From: Citricoccus sp. SGAir0253
Lineage (GTDB): Bacteria > Actinomycetota > Actinomycetes > Actinomycetales > Micrococcaceae
Reading direction: 5' to 3'
Assembly (NCBI RefSeq): GCF_005877055.1
Contig: NZ_CP039424.1
Location: 1,860,001 to 1,924,000, forward strand
Length of the DNA stretch: 64,000 nucleotides
In this document: in pieces, positions 29,270-36,903 of the stretch
Numbering within the stretch: position 1 is the stretch's first letter
Layout: each line of letters begins with the position of its first letter
The notes under the pieces: generated by a model
What the model was told of the DNA's origin: nothing
Database searches by the model: none
The model's input: the letters and a program-made list of their open reading frames with translations, nothing else
Program-made: the position numbers and the translations under genes

Positions 29270-29453
29270 CCGCTCGGCCGGCCGGAGCCGGGGACGCGGA
29301 GTCACCGGGAGTCATCCCCGTCAGCCTCACCCACACCGCGCCCGGGGTGTGGTGGGATGGGGGCAACCCCCGCCCCACCGGCCGGCGGCCGGGCCGCGTG
29401 CCCGGCACCGTCCCGCGCCGGGCGGGCACCCGTGCACAGCGAGAAGGAGCATC

Positions 29454-30545
29454 ATGCCGCAGAAGGTCCAGGGCGTCGTCGCGACCGCGAAGGACGCCCC
29501 CGTGAGCATCCAGACCATCGTCATCCCCGACCCGGGGCCGGGCGAGGCCGTGGTGGACATCCTCACCTGCGGGGTCTGCCACACCGACCTGCACTACGTC
29601 CAGGGCGGCATCGGCGACGACTACCCCTACCTGCTCGGCCACGAGGCCACCGGGGTGGTCTCGGCCGTCGGCGCCGGGGTCACCGAGGTCGCCGTCGGGG
29701 ACAAGGTCATCCTGAACTGGCGGGCCGTCTGCGGGGAGTGCCGGGCCTGCAAGAAGGGCCAGCCGCAGTACTGCTTCAACACCCACAACGCCGCCCAGAA
29801 GATGACCCTCGAGGACGGCACCGAGCTGTCCCCGGCCCTGGGCATCGGCGCGTTCGCCGAGAAGACCCTCGTGGCCGCGGGCCAGTGCACCAAGGTCGAG
29901 GGCGTCACCGAGGACCAGAACGCCGCCGCCGGCCTGCTGGGCTGCGGGATCATGGCCGGCATCGGCGCGGCCATCAACACCGGCGAGGTCAAGCGCGGCG
30001 AGTCCGTGGCCGTGATCGGCTGCGGCGGGGTCGGCACCGCCGCGATCGCCGGGGCGGCCCTGGCCGGGGCGACCACGATCATCGCCGTGGACCTGGACGA
30101 CCGCAAGCTGGAGACCGCCCGCGCCCTGGGCGCCACCCACACCGTGAACTCCAGGGCCACCGACCCGGTCGAGGCGATCCGGGAGCTCACCGGCGGCTTC
30201 GGGGCCGACGTGGTGATCGACGCGGTGGGCCGCCCGGAGACCTACAAGCAGGCGTTCTACGCCCGGGACCTGGCCGGCCGGGTCGTCCTCGTCGGGGTGC
30301 CCACCCCCGAGATGACCCTCGAACTGCCCCTGCTGGACGTGTTCGGCCGCGGCGGGTCCCTGAAGTCCTCCTGGTACGGGGACACGCTGCCCTCCCGGGA
30401 CTTCCAGATGCTCATCGACCAGTACCACCTCGGCCGGCTGGACCTCGACGCCTTCGTCACCGAGACCATCGGGCTGGGCCAGGTGGACGAGGCCTTCCAG
30501 ACCATGAAGTCCGGCGAGGTCCTCCGCTCGGTGGTGGTGCTCTGA
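29454..30545 (+). CDS. mscR: S-(hydroxymethyl)mycothiol dehydrogenase (formaldehyde detoxification)
   Basis: 363-residue zinc-dependent medium-chain dehydrogenase. Catalytic zinc ligands in CGVCHTD and GHEATG, structural zinc cysteines in [15 protein letters not shown], and a Rossmann motif GCGGVGTAA near residue 180. The sequence is of the MscR/AdhE2 type, which oxidises the spontaneous adduct of formaldehyde and mycothiol (and nitrosomycothiol) with NAD+. GAAGGAGC lies six bases before the ATG. It overlaps the next gene as TGATG; in mycobacteria the same pair is Rv2259-Rv2260. Confidence 0.9.
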   Translation: MPQKVQGVVATAKDAPVSIQTIVIPDPGPGEAVVDILTCGVCHTDLHYVQGGIGDDYPYLLGHEATGVVSAVGAGVTEVAVGDKVILNWRAVCGECRACKKGQPQYCFNTHNAAQKMTLEDGTELSPALGIGAFAEKTLVAAGQCTKVEGVTEDQNAAAGLLGCGIMAGIGAAINTGEVKRGESVAVIGCGGVGTAAIAGAALAGATTIIAVDLDDRKLETARALGATHTVNSRATDPVEAIRELTGGFGADVVIDAVGRPETYKQAFYARDLAGRVVLVGVPTPEMTLELPLLDVFGRGGSLKSSWYGDTLPSRDFQMLIDQYHLGRLDLDAFVTETIGLGQVDEAFQTMKSGEVLRSVVVL

Positions 30546-31192
30546 TGGCGCGCATCAACCGGCTCGTCACCTCCGGGACCTTCTCCCTGGACGGCGGCAC
30601 CTGGGACGTGGACAACAACGTGTGGATCGTCGGGGACGACGAGACGTGCGTGGTCATCGACCCGGCGCACGACGCCGAGGCCGTCCAGCGGGCCGTGAAC
30701 GGACGCCAGGTGGTGGCGATCCTGCTCACCCACGGCCACGACGACCACATCCGCGCCGTCGGGATGTTCCGCGCCCTCGTGGACGCCCCGGTCCTGCTGC
30801 ACCCGGACGACCGGATGCTGTGGGACGCGGTCTACCCGGACCAGGGCCCCGACGGCACGATCGAGGACGGCGACGCCTTCACCGTGGCCGGCACCACCCT
30901 GACCGCGCTGCACACCCCCGGGCACTCCCCCGGCTCGGTGTGCTTCCACGCCCCCGGGCTGACCGGCGAGGACGGCGCCCCGGGCGTGGTGTTCACGGGT
31001 GACACCCTGTTCCAGGGCGGCCCGGGGGCCACCGGGCGGTCGTACTCGGACTTCGGCACGATCATCGAGTCCATCAGGGCCCGGCTGCTCACGCTGCCGG
31101 CCGAGACCACGGTCCACACCGGCCACGGCGACTCCACCACCATCGGCGCCGAGGCCCCGCACCTGCAGGAGTGGATCGACCGCGGCCACTGA
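30545..31192 (+). CDS. MBL-fold hydrolase, probable S-formylmycothiol hydrolase partner
   Basis: 215-residue metallo-beta-lactamase fold. Metal ligands in LLTHGHDDHIRAVG (HxHxDH), TPGHSPGSV and VFTGDTLF, with the late VHTGHGDST. It resembles glyoxalase II-type thioesterases. Translationally coupled to mscR (TGATG), which suggests that it hydrolyses the formyl-mycothiol made by MscR to formate and free thiol; this is the accepted guess for the mycobacterial pair but the substrate is not proven by sequence. Confidence 0.82.
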   Translation: MARINRLVTSGTFSLDGGTWDVDNNVWIVGDDETCVVIDPAHDAEAVQRAVNGRQVVAILLTHGHDDHIRAVGMFRALVDAPVLLHPDDRMLWDAVYPDQGPDGTIEDGDAFTVAGTTLTALHTPGHSPGSVCFHAPGLTGEDGAPGVVFTGDTLFQGGPGATGRSYSDFGTIIESIRARLLTLPAETTVHTGHGDSTTIGAEAPHLQEWIDRGH

Positions 31193-31202
31193 GGCCGCGG
31201 TC

Positions 31203-31246
31203 GGTGGAGGTCACCGTCGGCTAGGGTACCGACGGTGACCTCCACC
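31203..31246. repeat. 18-bp perfect inverted repeat around the kinase start
   Basis: Left arm 31203-31220 (GGTGGAGGTCACCGTCGG) and right arm 31229-31246 are exact complements around the 8-base spacer CTAGGGTA. It covers the -10 TAGGGT and the GTG start codon of the downstream gene and lies 11 bases after the MBL stop. Confidence 0.95.
31222..31227 (+). promoter_or_regulatory. -10 hexamer of the uridine-kinase-like gene, leaderless start
   Basis: TAGGGT in the loop of the inverted repeat, seven bases before the GTG at 31235. Confidence 0.55.
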
Positions 31247-31870
31247 CCCCATCCCCTCACCGGGGACCTCGTCCTGCTCGGCGGGGCCTCCGGCTCGGGC
31301 AAGTCCTACCTGGCCCGCTCCTACGGCCGGCCGCACCTGCAGCTCGACGCCTTCTACCGGGAGGCCGCCGAGGACGCCGCCGCGGGCGGCCCGGGCCCGC
31401 TCTTCCCCCGGACCGCGTACGGCGAGGTCGACTGGGACCACGCGGACACCTGGAACCTCCAGGGTGCCGTGGACGCCGTGGTGGAGCTGCTGGAGACCGG
31501 CCGGACGCGCGTGCCGGAGTACTCCATCACCACCTCGTCCATCACGGGCTTCGCGACCCTCGAGCTGTCCGGGGGCCCGATCGTCGCCGAGGGCATCTTC
31601 GCGGCCGAGCTGCCCCGCGCCCTGGCCCGGCTCGGCGTCGACTACCGGGCTTGGTACATCGACCAGCACCGCCTCCCGACGGCGGCCCGCCGGCTCGCGC
31701 GCGACCTCGCGGAGCGGCGCAAGCCGGTGCCCTTCCTCCTCCAGCGCGGCTGGTCCCTGCTGCGCACCGAGCGGACCCTGCGCGAGCACTACCTGGCCTC
31801 GGGCTTCACCCCCGTGCCCAAGCCCGAGCTGCACCGGCGGCTGTCCGGGGGGCGGCCGGCCGGGGCCTGA
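31235..31870 (+). CDS. Uridine kinase-like P-loop protein
   Basis: 211 residues. P-loop GGASGSGKSYLARS near residue 16, then LQLDAFYREA, VDWDHADTWN (the Asp region of uridine/phosphoribulokinase folds) and IVAEGIFAAEL. It may phosphorylate uridine or a related metabolite in the cytoplasm; nucleoside genes are not adjacent. GTG start chosen because transcription probably begins there (TAGGGT 7 bases upstream). The start lies in the right arm of an 18-bp-armed inverted repeat, so it could be controlled by a bound protein or by read-through RNA folding from the mscR operon. Confidence 0.78.
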   Translation: MTSTPHPLTGDLVLLGGASGSGKSYLARSYGRPHLQLDAFYREAAEDAAAGGPGPLFPRTAYGEVDWDHADTWNLQGAVDAVVELLETGRTRVPEYSITTSSITGFATLELSGGPIVAEGIFAAELPRALARLGVDYRAWYIDQHRLPTAARRLARDLAERRKPVPFLLQRGWSLLRTERTLREHYLASGFTPVPKPELHRRLSGGRPAGA

Positions 31871-31876
31871 CCGGGA

Positions 31877-32689
31877 TCACCCCGCGGCGGGGGCGCTCGC
31901 TGCCGGGACCGCGCCGAGCAGCTGCGCCCAGTCCCGGTCCACGATGCCGCCCGCCGCACTCGCGTGCCGCGCATAGGTGCGCCGCAGGCCCGCGGCCACG
32001 TCCTCGACGGTGAGTCCGGGGACCGCGTCGCTCGCGGCGCCGGCGGTGTCCGGGTCCCAGTCCAGCCCGAGGGCCTCGTAGACGTCCACGAGCACCGCCC
32101 GCACCGGCCCGGGGTCCTCGACGACGAGCGAGGACGAGAACAGCCACGCCCCCTTGACCACCCGCTGGGCCGTGCCGGCCAGCTTGACCGGCGTGCGCGC
32201 CGTGCCGTCGGCCGCGGCCGGCAGGGGGGTGTGCACGCTGAACTCGCCGGGGCAGTACTCCCCCGGCACCTCGCCGACGGCGGCCGGGACGCCGGCGGCG
32301 CGGAACACCTCCACGAACAGCCCGCCGAAGGCCGCGAACCGCTCGCGGAACCCGCGCATCGCCTCGGCGTCGCGCTCGAGGTGGTCGACCACGAGACTGC
32401 CCGGGTGGTAGGCCGCCGCCCGGCCCCCCGCACGCCGCACCACGGGGGCGAAGCCGTGCGCCCGGCAGGCCTGCCGGGCGCGCTCGAAGCCCGGCAGCCG
32501 CGCGTCGCGCTGGCCGAACGCGACGGTGGGGGCGGGCCGGTAGAGCCGGACGAGCGGGGCCGGCGCGGCGCCGGACTGCACCCCGCGGAGCAGGGTGAGC
32601 CCGTGGTCCAGGTCCTCGGCGGCGCCCAGGGAGGCGTCCTGGTGCACCCAGTGCAGGGGTTCCCCGTGCGGGGGACGGCGCTCAGTCAT
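31877..32689 (-). CDS. Lipoate/octanoate transferase, LplA/LipM-like
   Basis: 270 residues of the biotin/lipoate protein ligase fold. LVRLYRPAPTVAFGQRDARL, VVRRAGGRAAAYHPGSLVVD (the ligase glycine/arginine motif) and VKLAGTAQRVVKGAWLFSSS (conserved Lys) are visible. A Cys in GEYCPGEFSVH is at the position used by LipM-type octanoyltransferases, so it may transfer octanoyl or lipoyl groups to E2 or GcvH proteins. Overlaps the upstream thioesterase gene by 8 bases, an operon. Convergent with the kinase gene with 6 bases between stops. Confidence 0.82.
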   Translation of the reverse strand: MTERRPPHGEPLHWVHQDASLGAAEDLDHGLTLLRGVQSGAAPAPLVRLYRPAPTVAFGQRDARLPGFERARQACRAHGFAPVVRRAGGRAAAYHPGSLVVDHLERDAEAMRGFRERFAAFGGLFVEVFRAAGVPAAVGEVPGEYCPGEFSVHTPLPAAADGTARTPVKLAGTAQRVVKGAWLFSSSLVVEDPGPVRAVLVDVYEALGLDWDPDTAGAASDAVPGLTVEDVAAGLRRTYARHASAAGGIVDRDWAQLLGAVPAASAPAAG

Positions 32690-33572
32690 CGTTCCCGGGC
32701 ATCCTCCGCACCGTCTGGACCTGCTCGGAGCGGCCGAACGGTCCGAGCGCGTCGTGCAGGACGGCCGAGGTCAGGCCGACGCCGTCCGGGCCCACGTGGG
32801 AGGTGGTGGCCAGGCCCAGCCGGGTACCGACCGGCTCCCGGTACAGGTGGACCTGCAGGTCCACGTTGGCGTAGCCGTAGCCCCCGGGGCCGGTGGGCAG
32901 CACGGGGGCCACGCCGTTGGCGACGTCCACCATGCCCATCAGCCGGGCGACGTCCGTGGTGGGCTCGCCGGCGATCATCTCCACCTCCGAGCTGGTCCAG
33001 CACCGCCCGTGGCCGGGGGCGTGGTCCGGGGCCACGTGGATGTCCAGGGCGCGGATGAAGCCCCCGGGCCAGCGCTCCCCCATCTCGGCGTAGTGCTCGC
33101 ACTCCTCGAACGGTGCCAGGGCGGCGTCGTTGGCCAGGGCCCGGTCCGCGGTGTCCGAGGTCACGAGGCGCCAGGCGCGGGCCACGAGGGCGGCCCGGCC
33201 CTGTGCCTCGAGCGTGGCCTCCACGAGCTCGATCGTGCGGCCGGGGCGGATGGTGCGCGTGGTGACCGTCAGCGGCCCGTAGTGCAGGGTGCCGAGGATG
33301 TCGAAGGAGATCCGCGCCAGCCGCAGGTCCTCGCGGGGGGCGTGGGCGAGCAGCTCGGCGGTCACCAGCCCGGAGACGGGGGCCATGTGCAGCTCGTCGT
33401 CGCGCCACGCGCCCTGCGCGTGGATCACCGAGTCGAAGGCGGACACGCGGGTCCCGTCCTCCACCCGGGGAGGCGCCGTGCGCCGGAAGTTGGCGGCGCC
33501 GACGTCGGGCTCCCGCGGCTGCGCGGACGGACCGGTGGACGCGCGGACGGGGGACGCGGGACGGGAGGTCAT
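32682..33572 (-). CDS. Acyl-CoA thioesterase, TesB-like double hotdog
   Basis: 296 residues. Two hotdog halves: FDSVIHAQGAWRDDELHMAP and SFDILGTLHYGPLTVTTRTIRPG in the first, CWTSSEVEMIAGEPTTDVARL and ANVDLQVHLYREPVGTRLGL in the second, typical of actinobacterial TesB-like thioesterase-family proteins. It probably hydrolyses acyl-CoA; chain preference is unknown. Overlaps the LipM-like gene by 8 bases, which suggests joint handling of medium-chain acyl groups. CATCAT lies 6 bases before the ATG, a possible leaderless -10. Confidence 0.78.
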   Translation of the reverse strand: MTSRPASPVRASTGPSAQPREPDVGAANFRRTAPPRVEDGTRVSAFDSVIHAQGAWRDDELHMAPVSGLVTAELLAHAPREDLRLARISFDILGTLHYGPLTVTTRTIRPGRTIELVEATLEAQGRAALVARAWRLVTSDTADRALANDAALAPFEECEHYAEMGERWPGGFIRALDIHVAPDHAPGHGRCWTSSEVEMIAGEPTTDVARLMGMVDVANGVAPVLPTGPGGYGYANVDLQVHLYREPVGTRLGLATTSHVGPDGVGLTSAVLHDALGPFGRSEQVQTVRRMPGNDD

Positions 33573-33595
33573 GCAGCCATGATGCCAGAGGCCAA

Positions 33596-33623
33596 GGGCC
33601 CGGTGGTCGTCTCCACCGGGCCC
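33596..33623 (-). terminator. Hairpin after the SLH amidase gene
   Basis: GGGCCCGGTGG and its exact complement with a 6-base loop, 34 bases past the amidase stop on the minus strand and just upstream of the thioesterase start. Confidence 0.65.
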
Positions 33624-33656
33624 CTGGCCGTCCTCGTCAGCGCCGGGGGCGCGACG

Positions 33657-36431
33657 TCATCGCCGGTCGTAGCGGTACAGGATGGCCGCCACCTCGGCGC
33701 GCGTGATGTCGCGGTCCGGACGGAAGGTGCCATCGTCGTAGCCGCCCGCGAGACCCTCGCTCTCCATCCACGAGATGGCCGCGTGGTGGGCGCTCCAGGT
33801 CGGCACGTCCGGGAAGGACCGCGTGCGCGGCACGGTGTAGCCCGGACGGGCGGCCCGGTACAGGAAGGAGGCGAACTCGGCGCGGGTGACGTCCTCGCCG
33901 ACGCCGAAGGTGCCGTTCCCGTAGCCCTTGGCGATCCCGCGGTCCCTGGCCCAGCTGATGGGCTCGTAGAAGGTGTCCCCCTGGCGGACGTCGGAGAACG
34001 GCCGGGTGGAGGTGGGGGTGTAGGCGGGGTCCATGTACCGGTACACGAAGGCCACGGACTCGCCGCGGCTGATGCGCCGGGTCTTGCCGTACGTGTTCGT
34101 GGCCGCGTAGCCCTGGGACACGCCCGCGGTCTGCATCCAGTCCACGGCGTCGTAGAACGAGCTGCCCGGGGGGTTGTCCGCGAAGCCGCGGACGCAGCGG
34201 TCCGCCGTGTCCAGGTACGAGGTCTGCCCCTGGCGGTTGAGCAGCAGCCGGGTGATCGTCACCGGCGTGCTCGAGCGCGACACGAGGCGGACGTTCGATC
34301 CGCCCGGCAGGGACAGGGCGCAGTGGGCGGATCCCGACTGCAGGATCTTGATGGTGCCGACGTACCGGTAGTCGTCCTGGTACACGTCGAGGTGGGCGTA
34401 GCCGCCGGAGGGGACGTAGGTGGCGAAGGAGACCCGCCGGACCTGCTCGGTGTCCTCCACGCGGATCACGGAGTCCTTGCCCTGCGTGCGCACGGCGCGG
34501 CCCTCGATGCCGCTGGGCGCGGAGATGGAGGTCATCCGGGCGGTGTACAGGTCGTCGTCGTCCCAGGCGATGGGTCCGGTGTGCTGGCCGAGATAGGCCT
34601 GTGGCCCCACGGCTCCGTTGGCGACCGCGCGCACGGCGTACTGGGCGGTCTCCCCCGGCTCGTTCGTCAGCGTGGTGCTGGTGGTGGAGACCGTCTTGCC
34701 CGCGATCCACGGCTGGTTGCCCACGGCGCCGCCGTCGTGCGGCACGGCCCGGTACATGATCTGGTAGCCGGTGGCCCCGGGGACCGCGTTCCAGCGGGCG
34801 GTGGCCTTCAGCCCTGGCGTGCTCAGGACGTAGCGGTTCCACGGCAGGGTGGGCGCGGTGAGCGGGGTGGCCTGGCCATAGCGCGTGAGGGCGGCGTTGA
34901 CCCGCTGGTCCACGCTCGAGCGGATGGACGGGATCTTGGCGTCCAGGTACTGGCCCGGGCAGGAGGTGAAGTTCGTGACCTTGTGCCCCAGGATGGTGGG
35001 GACCGTGACCGTCGTGCCCGAGGTCCACCGTGCCGTGCCCTTGCCGCTCTGGGTGAGGCGGGTCGTCCCGGTGGGGTCCACGCCGTAGCGGTAGGCCTGC
35101 CAGGCCAGGACGCGTTCGATCGCGTCCACCATGGCCGCCGGTGCGGCGGCCTCCTGGTAGTTGCCCATGGCTGAGACGCCGATGGTGTCCGTGTTGAACC
35201 CCCCGGCCTGGGCCCCCATGACCGGGGCGTCGATCGAGCCGCGGCGGCCCTGGTAGATGGTGCCGTACTTGTCCACGAGGAACTGGTAGCCGATGTCCCC
35301 CCAGCCCAGGGTCTTGGCGTGGTAGGTGAAGATGCCGCGGATCTGGGCGTAGGCACCGGAGGGGGTATAGCTGTTCGAGCCTGCCGTGTGGTGGATGTAC
35401 AGCGCCTTGAGGTCCGTGGACGGGGTGCCGAAGTCCCGGACGATGGACTCGTCGGCGCCCCACTGGGCACGCGTGACGATCGCCGGCTTGAGCGCGTCCG
35501 CGGTGGAGTCGGTGTTGTACGCGACCGGCTCCGCGGCGGCCGTCCCGGTGAGCAGCCCCTGCTGCCCGGCCAGGGCGGGGGCGAAGGAGGCCTCCGCGCC
35601 CGTGGCCGGGGACGGCCCCGATGCCGGTGCGGCCTCGGGCACCGAGGAGGCGGCCTGCGGGGCGCCGGAGCCTGCCGCGGCCCGGCCGGCTGGGGCGTCC
35701 AGCGGCGCGGCAGCACCGGCGGGCGAGGCCGGCGCGAGCTCGCCGTCGGTCTCGGAGGTGCCCGGGTCGATGAGGGCGACCTCGAGGCCGGCAGGCGTCT
35801 TGCCGGAGGCGGTCAGCACGCGCACCTGGATGCCGTCGGCGCCGTTCGTGACGAGCGGCTCGGTGCCGGTGCGGGCGGCGCCGGGGCGCTCGTCGCCGTC
35901 GTGGACCTCCAGGGAGGACCAGTCCGTCCACTCCCCGCCCTCGCGGACGCGGATGGAGGCCTCGGATACGGGGTCGGTGCCGTCGATGTCCCACGTCAGG
36001 CCAGCGATGAGGAAGTCCTTGGTGGCGGTCGGCTCGCTCAGCGCGGCGAGCTCGTCCACGTCGTCCTCCGGCAGGGCGGTCTCGGCCAGTTCCTGCTCCA
36101 CGGGCTCCGCCTCGGCCGAGGACGACGGCGAGGGGACCGGGGCGCCGGCCCGGCCGGTGATGGCCTCCTCCGGCAGCTCCGCGGGGACCTCCTCCGGGAG
36201 CGCGTCGGCACTGATGCCGTCCACGGGGATGGACTGCTCCGCCTTGCCGACGACCGGGGCGGCCTGCCGGCCGGGGGCTGTCGTCGAGGGGGTTGCCTCG
36301 ACGGCCGGTGCCGCAGGTGCCTGGGGCAGTCCGGGGGCTGCCGTGGCGGGGAGGACGGTGGTCGCTGCCAGCGTGGCCGCCAGGGCGGTGGCGGCGCAGG
36401 TACGCAGGGCAGGGCGAAGGGCCAAAGGCAT
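33657..36431 (-). CDS. Secreted PGRP-type N-acetylmuramoyl-L-alanine amidase with SLH repeats
   Basis: 924 residues. Sec signal peptide (residues 1-32: basic start, ALAATLAATTVLPATAA); a Pro/Ala/Glu-rich region; a beta-rich domain of about 150-230 (ATKDFLIAGLTWDI, GEWTDWSSLEV); a second Ala/Pro linker; PGRP/Amidase_2 domain of about 315-490 with zinc ligands in YIHHTAG and GHKVTNFTSCPGQYL plus IGYQFLVDKYGTIYQGR; a fibronectin-like stretch; three C-terminal SLH repeats (from about 735: FYDAVDWMQTAGVSQGY, FYEPISWARDRGIAKGY, HHAAISWMESEGLAGGY). It cleaves the lactyl-peptide bond of peptidoglycan and is anchored through the SLH domain to a cell-wall polymer. Single gene with its own promoter region. 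Confidence 0.92.
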   Translation of the reverse strand: MPLALRPALRTCAATALAATLAATTVLPATAAPGLPQAPAAPAVEATPSTTAPGRQAAPVVGKAEQSIPVDGISADALPEEVPAELPEEAITGRAGAPVPSPSSSAEAEPVEQELAETALPEDDVDELAALSEPTATKDFLIAGLTWDIDGTDPVSEASIRVREGGEWTDWSSLEVHDGDERPGAARTGTEPLVTNGADGIQVRVLTASGKTPAGLEVALIDPGTSETDGELAPASPAGAAAPLDAPAGRAAAGSGAPQAASSVPEAAPASGPSPATGAEASFAPALAGQQGLLTGTAAAEPVAYNTDSTADALKPAIVTRAQWGADESIVRDFGTPSTDLKALYIHHTAGSNSYTPSGAYAQIRGIFTYHAKTLGWGDIGYQFLVDKYGTIYQGRRGSIDAPVMGAQAGGFNTDTIGVSAMGNYQEAAAPAAMVDAIERVLAWQAYRYGVDPTGTTRLTQSGKGTARWTSGTTVTVPTILGHKVTNFTSCPGQYLDAKIPSIRSSVDQRVNAALTRYGQATPLTAPTLPWNRYVLSTPGLKATARWNAVPGATGYQIMYRAVPHDGGAVGNQPWIAGKTVSTTSTTLTNEPGETAQYAVRAVANGAVGPQAYLGQHTGPIAWDDDDLYTARMTSISAPSGIEGRAVRTQGKDSVIRVEDTEQVRRVSFATYVPSGGYAHLDVYQDDYRYVGTIKILQSGSAHCALSLPGGSNVRLVSRSSTPVTITRLLLNRQGQTSYLDTADRCVRGFADNPPGSSFYDAVDWMQTAGVSQGYAATNTYGKTRRISRGESVAFVYRYMDPAYTPTSTRPFSDVRQGDTFYEPISWARDRGIAKGYGNGTFGVGEDVTRAEFASFLYRAARPGYTVPRTRSFPDVPTWSAHHAAISWMESEGLAGGYDDGTFRPDRDITRAEVAAILYRYDRR

Positions 36432-36903
36432 GACGGTTTCCCTCAGAGAGACGCGCGGTGGTGGGCGCCTCTCGGGCGCCGCGACCCACTCAGGATAGCA
36501 ATCATTGGTTGCATTTGGGTTACTCCAGTCACATTTTCACCACTGTTCACGTGAGCTACGCGTGTCGTTCGTGTGCGTCTCGAGACCTGTGACGTAGGCC
36601 TCCATCGGGTCCCAAGTGGCCCATGACGAGGGACGTTCTGGCCGGATGCCGGGGCCTTGAGGTAAAGGCAGCATCACGGTGCGGGCACGGATCCCCCGTG
36701 CCCGGCCTCTCGCGAGGACGGGTCGCTTGAGCCAAAACTGAGGATCTCGCGGGAAAACTGCAGGGCCGCTGCAGCGGGACTGCCGCGCATCCACCCCTGA
36801 TCCCGATCTCTCAGCCGCAGGCACCACCGTGGCGACGAATGCTACGGCTACCCGTCAATGCCGGCGGTAGGACATCGGATCAGGGAACAGCACGCCTGAT
36901 GCC
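36432..36903. other. AT-richer intergenic region between the amidase and the helicase gene
   Basis: Next to the amidase start it holds TATCCT (36492-36497, minus strand, a possible -10), the inverted repeat GCAA-N7-TTGC (36499-36513) and spaced GTTAC/GTCAC/TTCAC pentamers (36519-36550) that resemble MtrA-type direct repeats. The rest contains a hairpin at 36682-36704 and two CTGCAG inverted sites at 36758-36774. No protein-like frame was recognised. Confidence 0.5.
36682..36704 (-). terminator. Possible terminator of the helicase-nuclease gene
   Basis: CGGGCACGG, a 5-base loop and the exact complement, about 200 bases past the helicase stop on the minus strand. Far from the stop, hence uncertain. 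Confidence 0.4.

Noticed and set aside
36537-36827. 96-codon minus-strand frame in the gap next to the helicase gene
   Set aside because: No similarity recognised, Arg/Pro-rich, no ribosome site or leaderless -10 in place; listed only as intergenic sequence.
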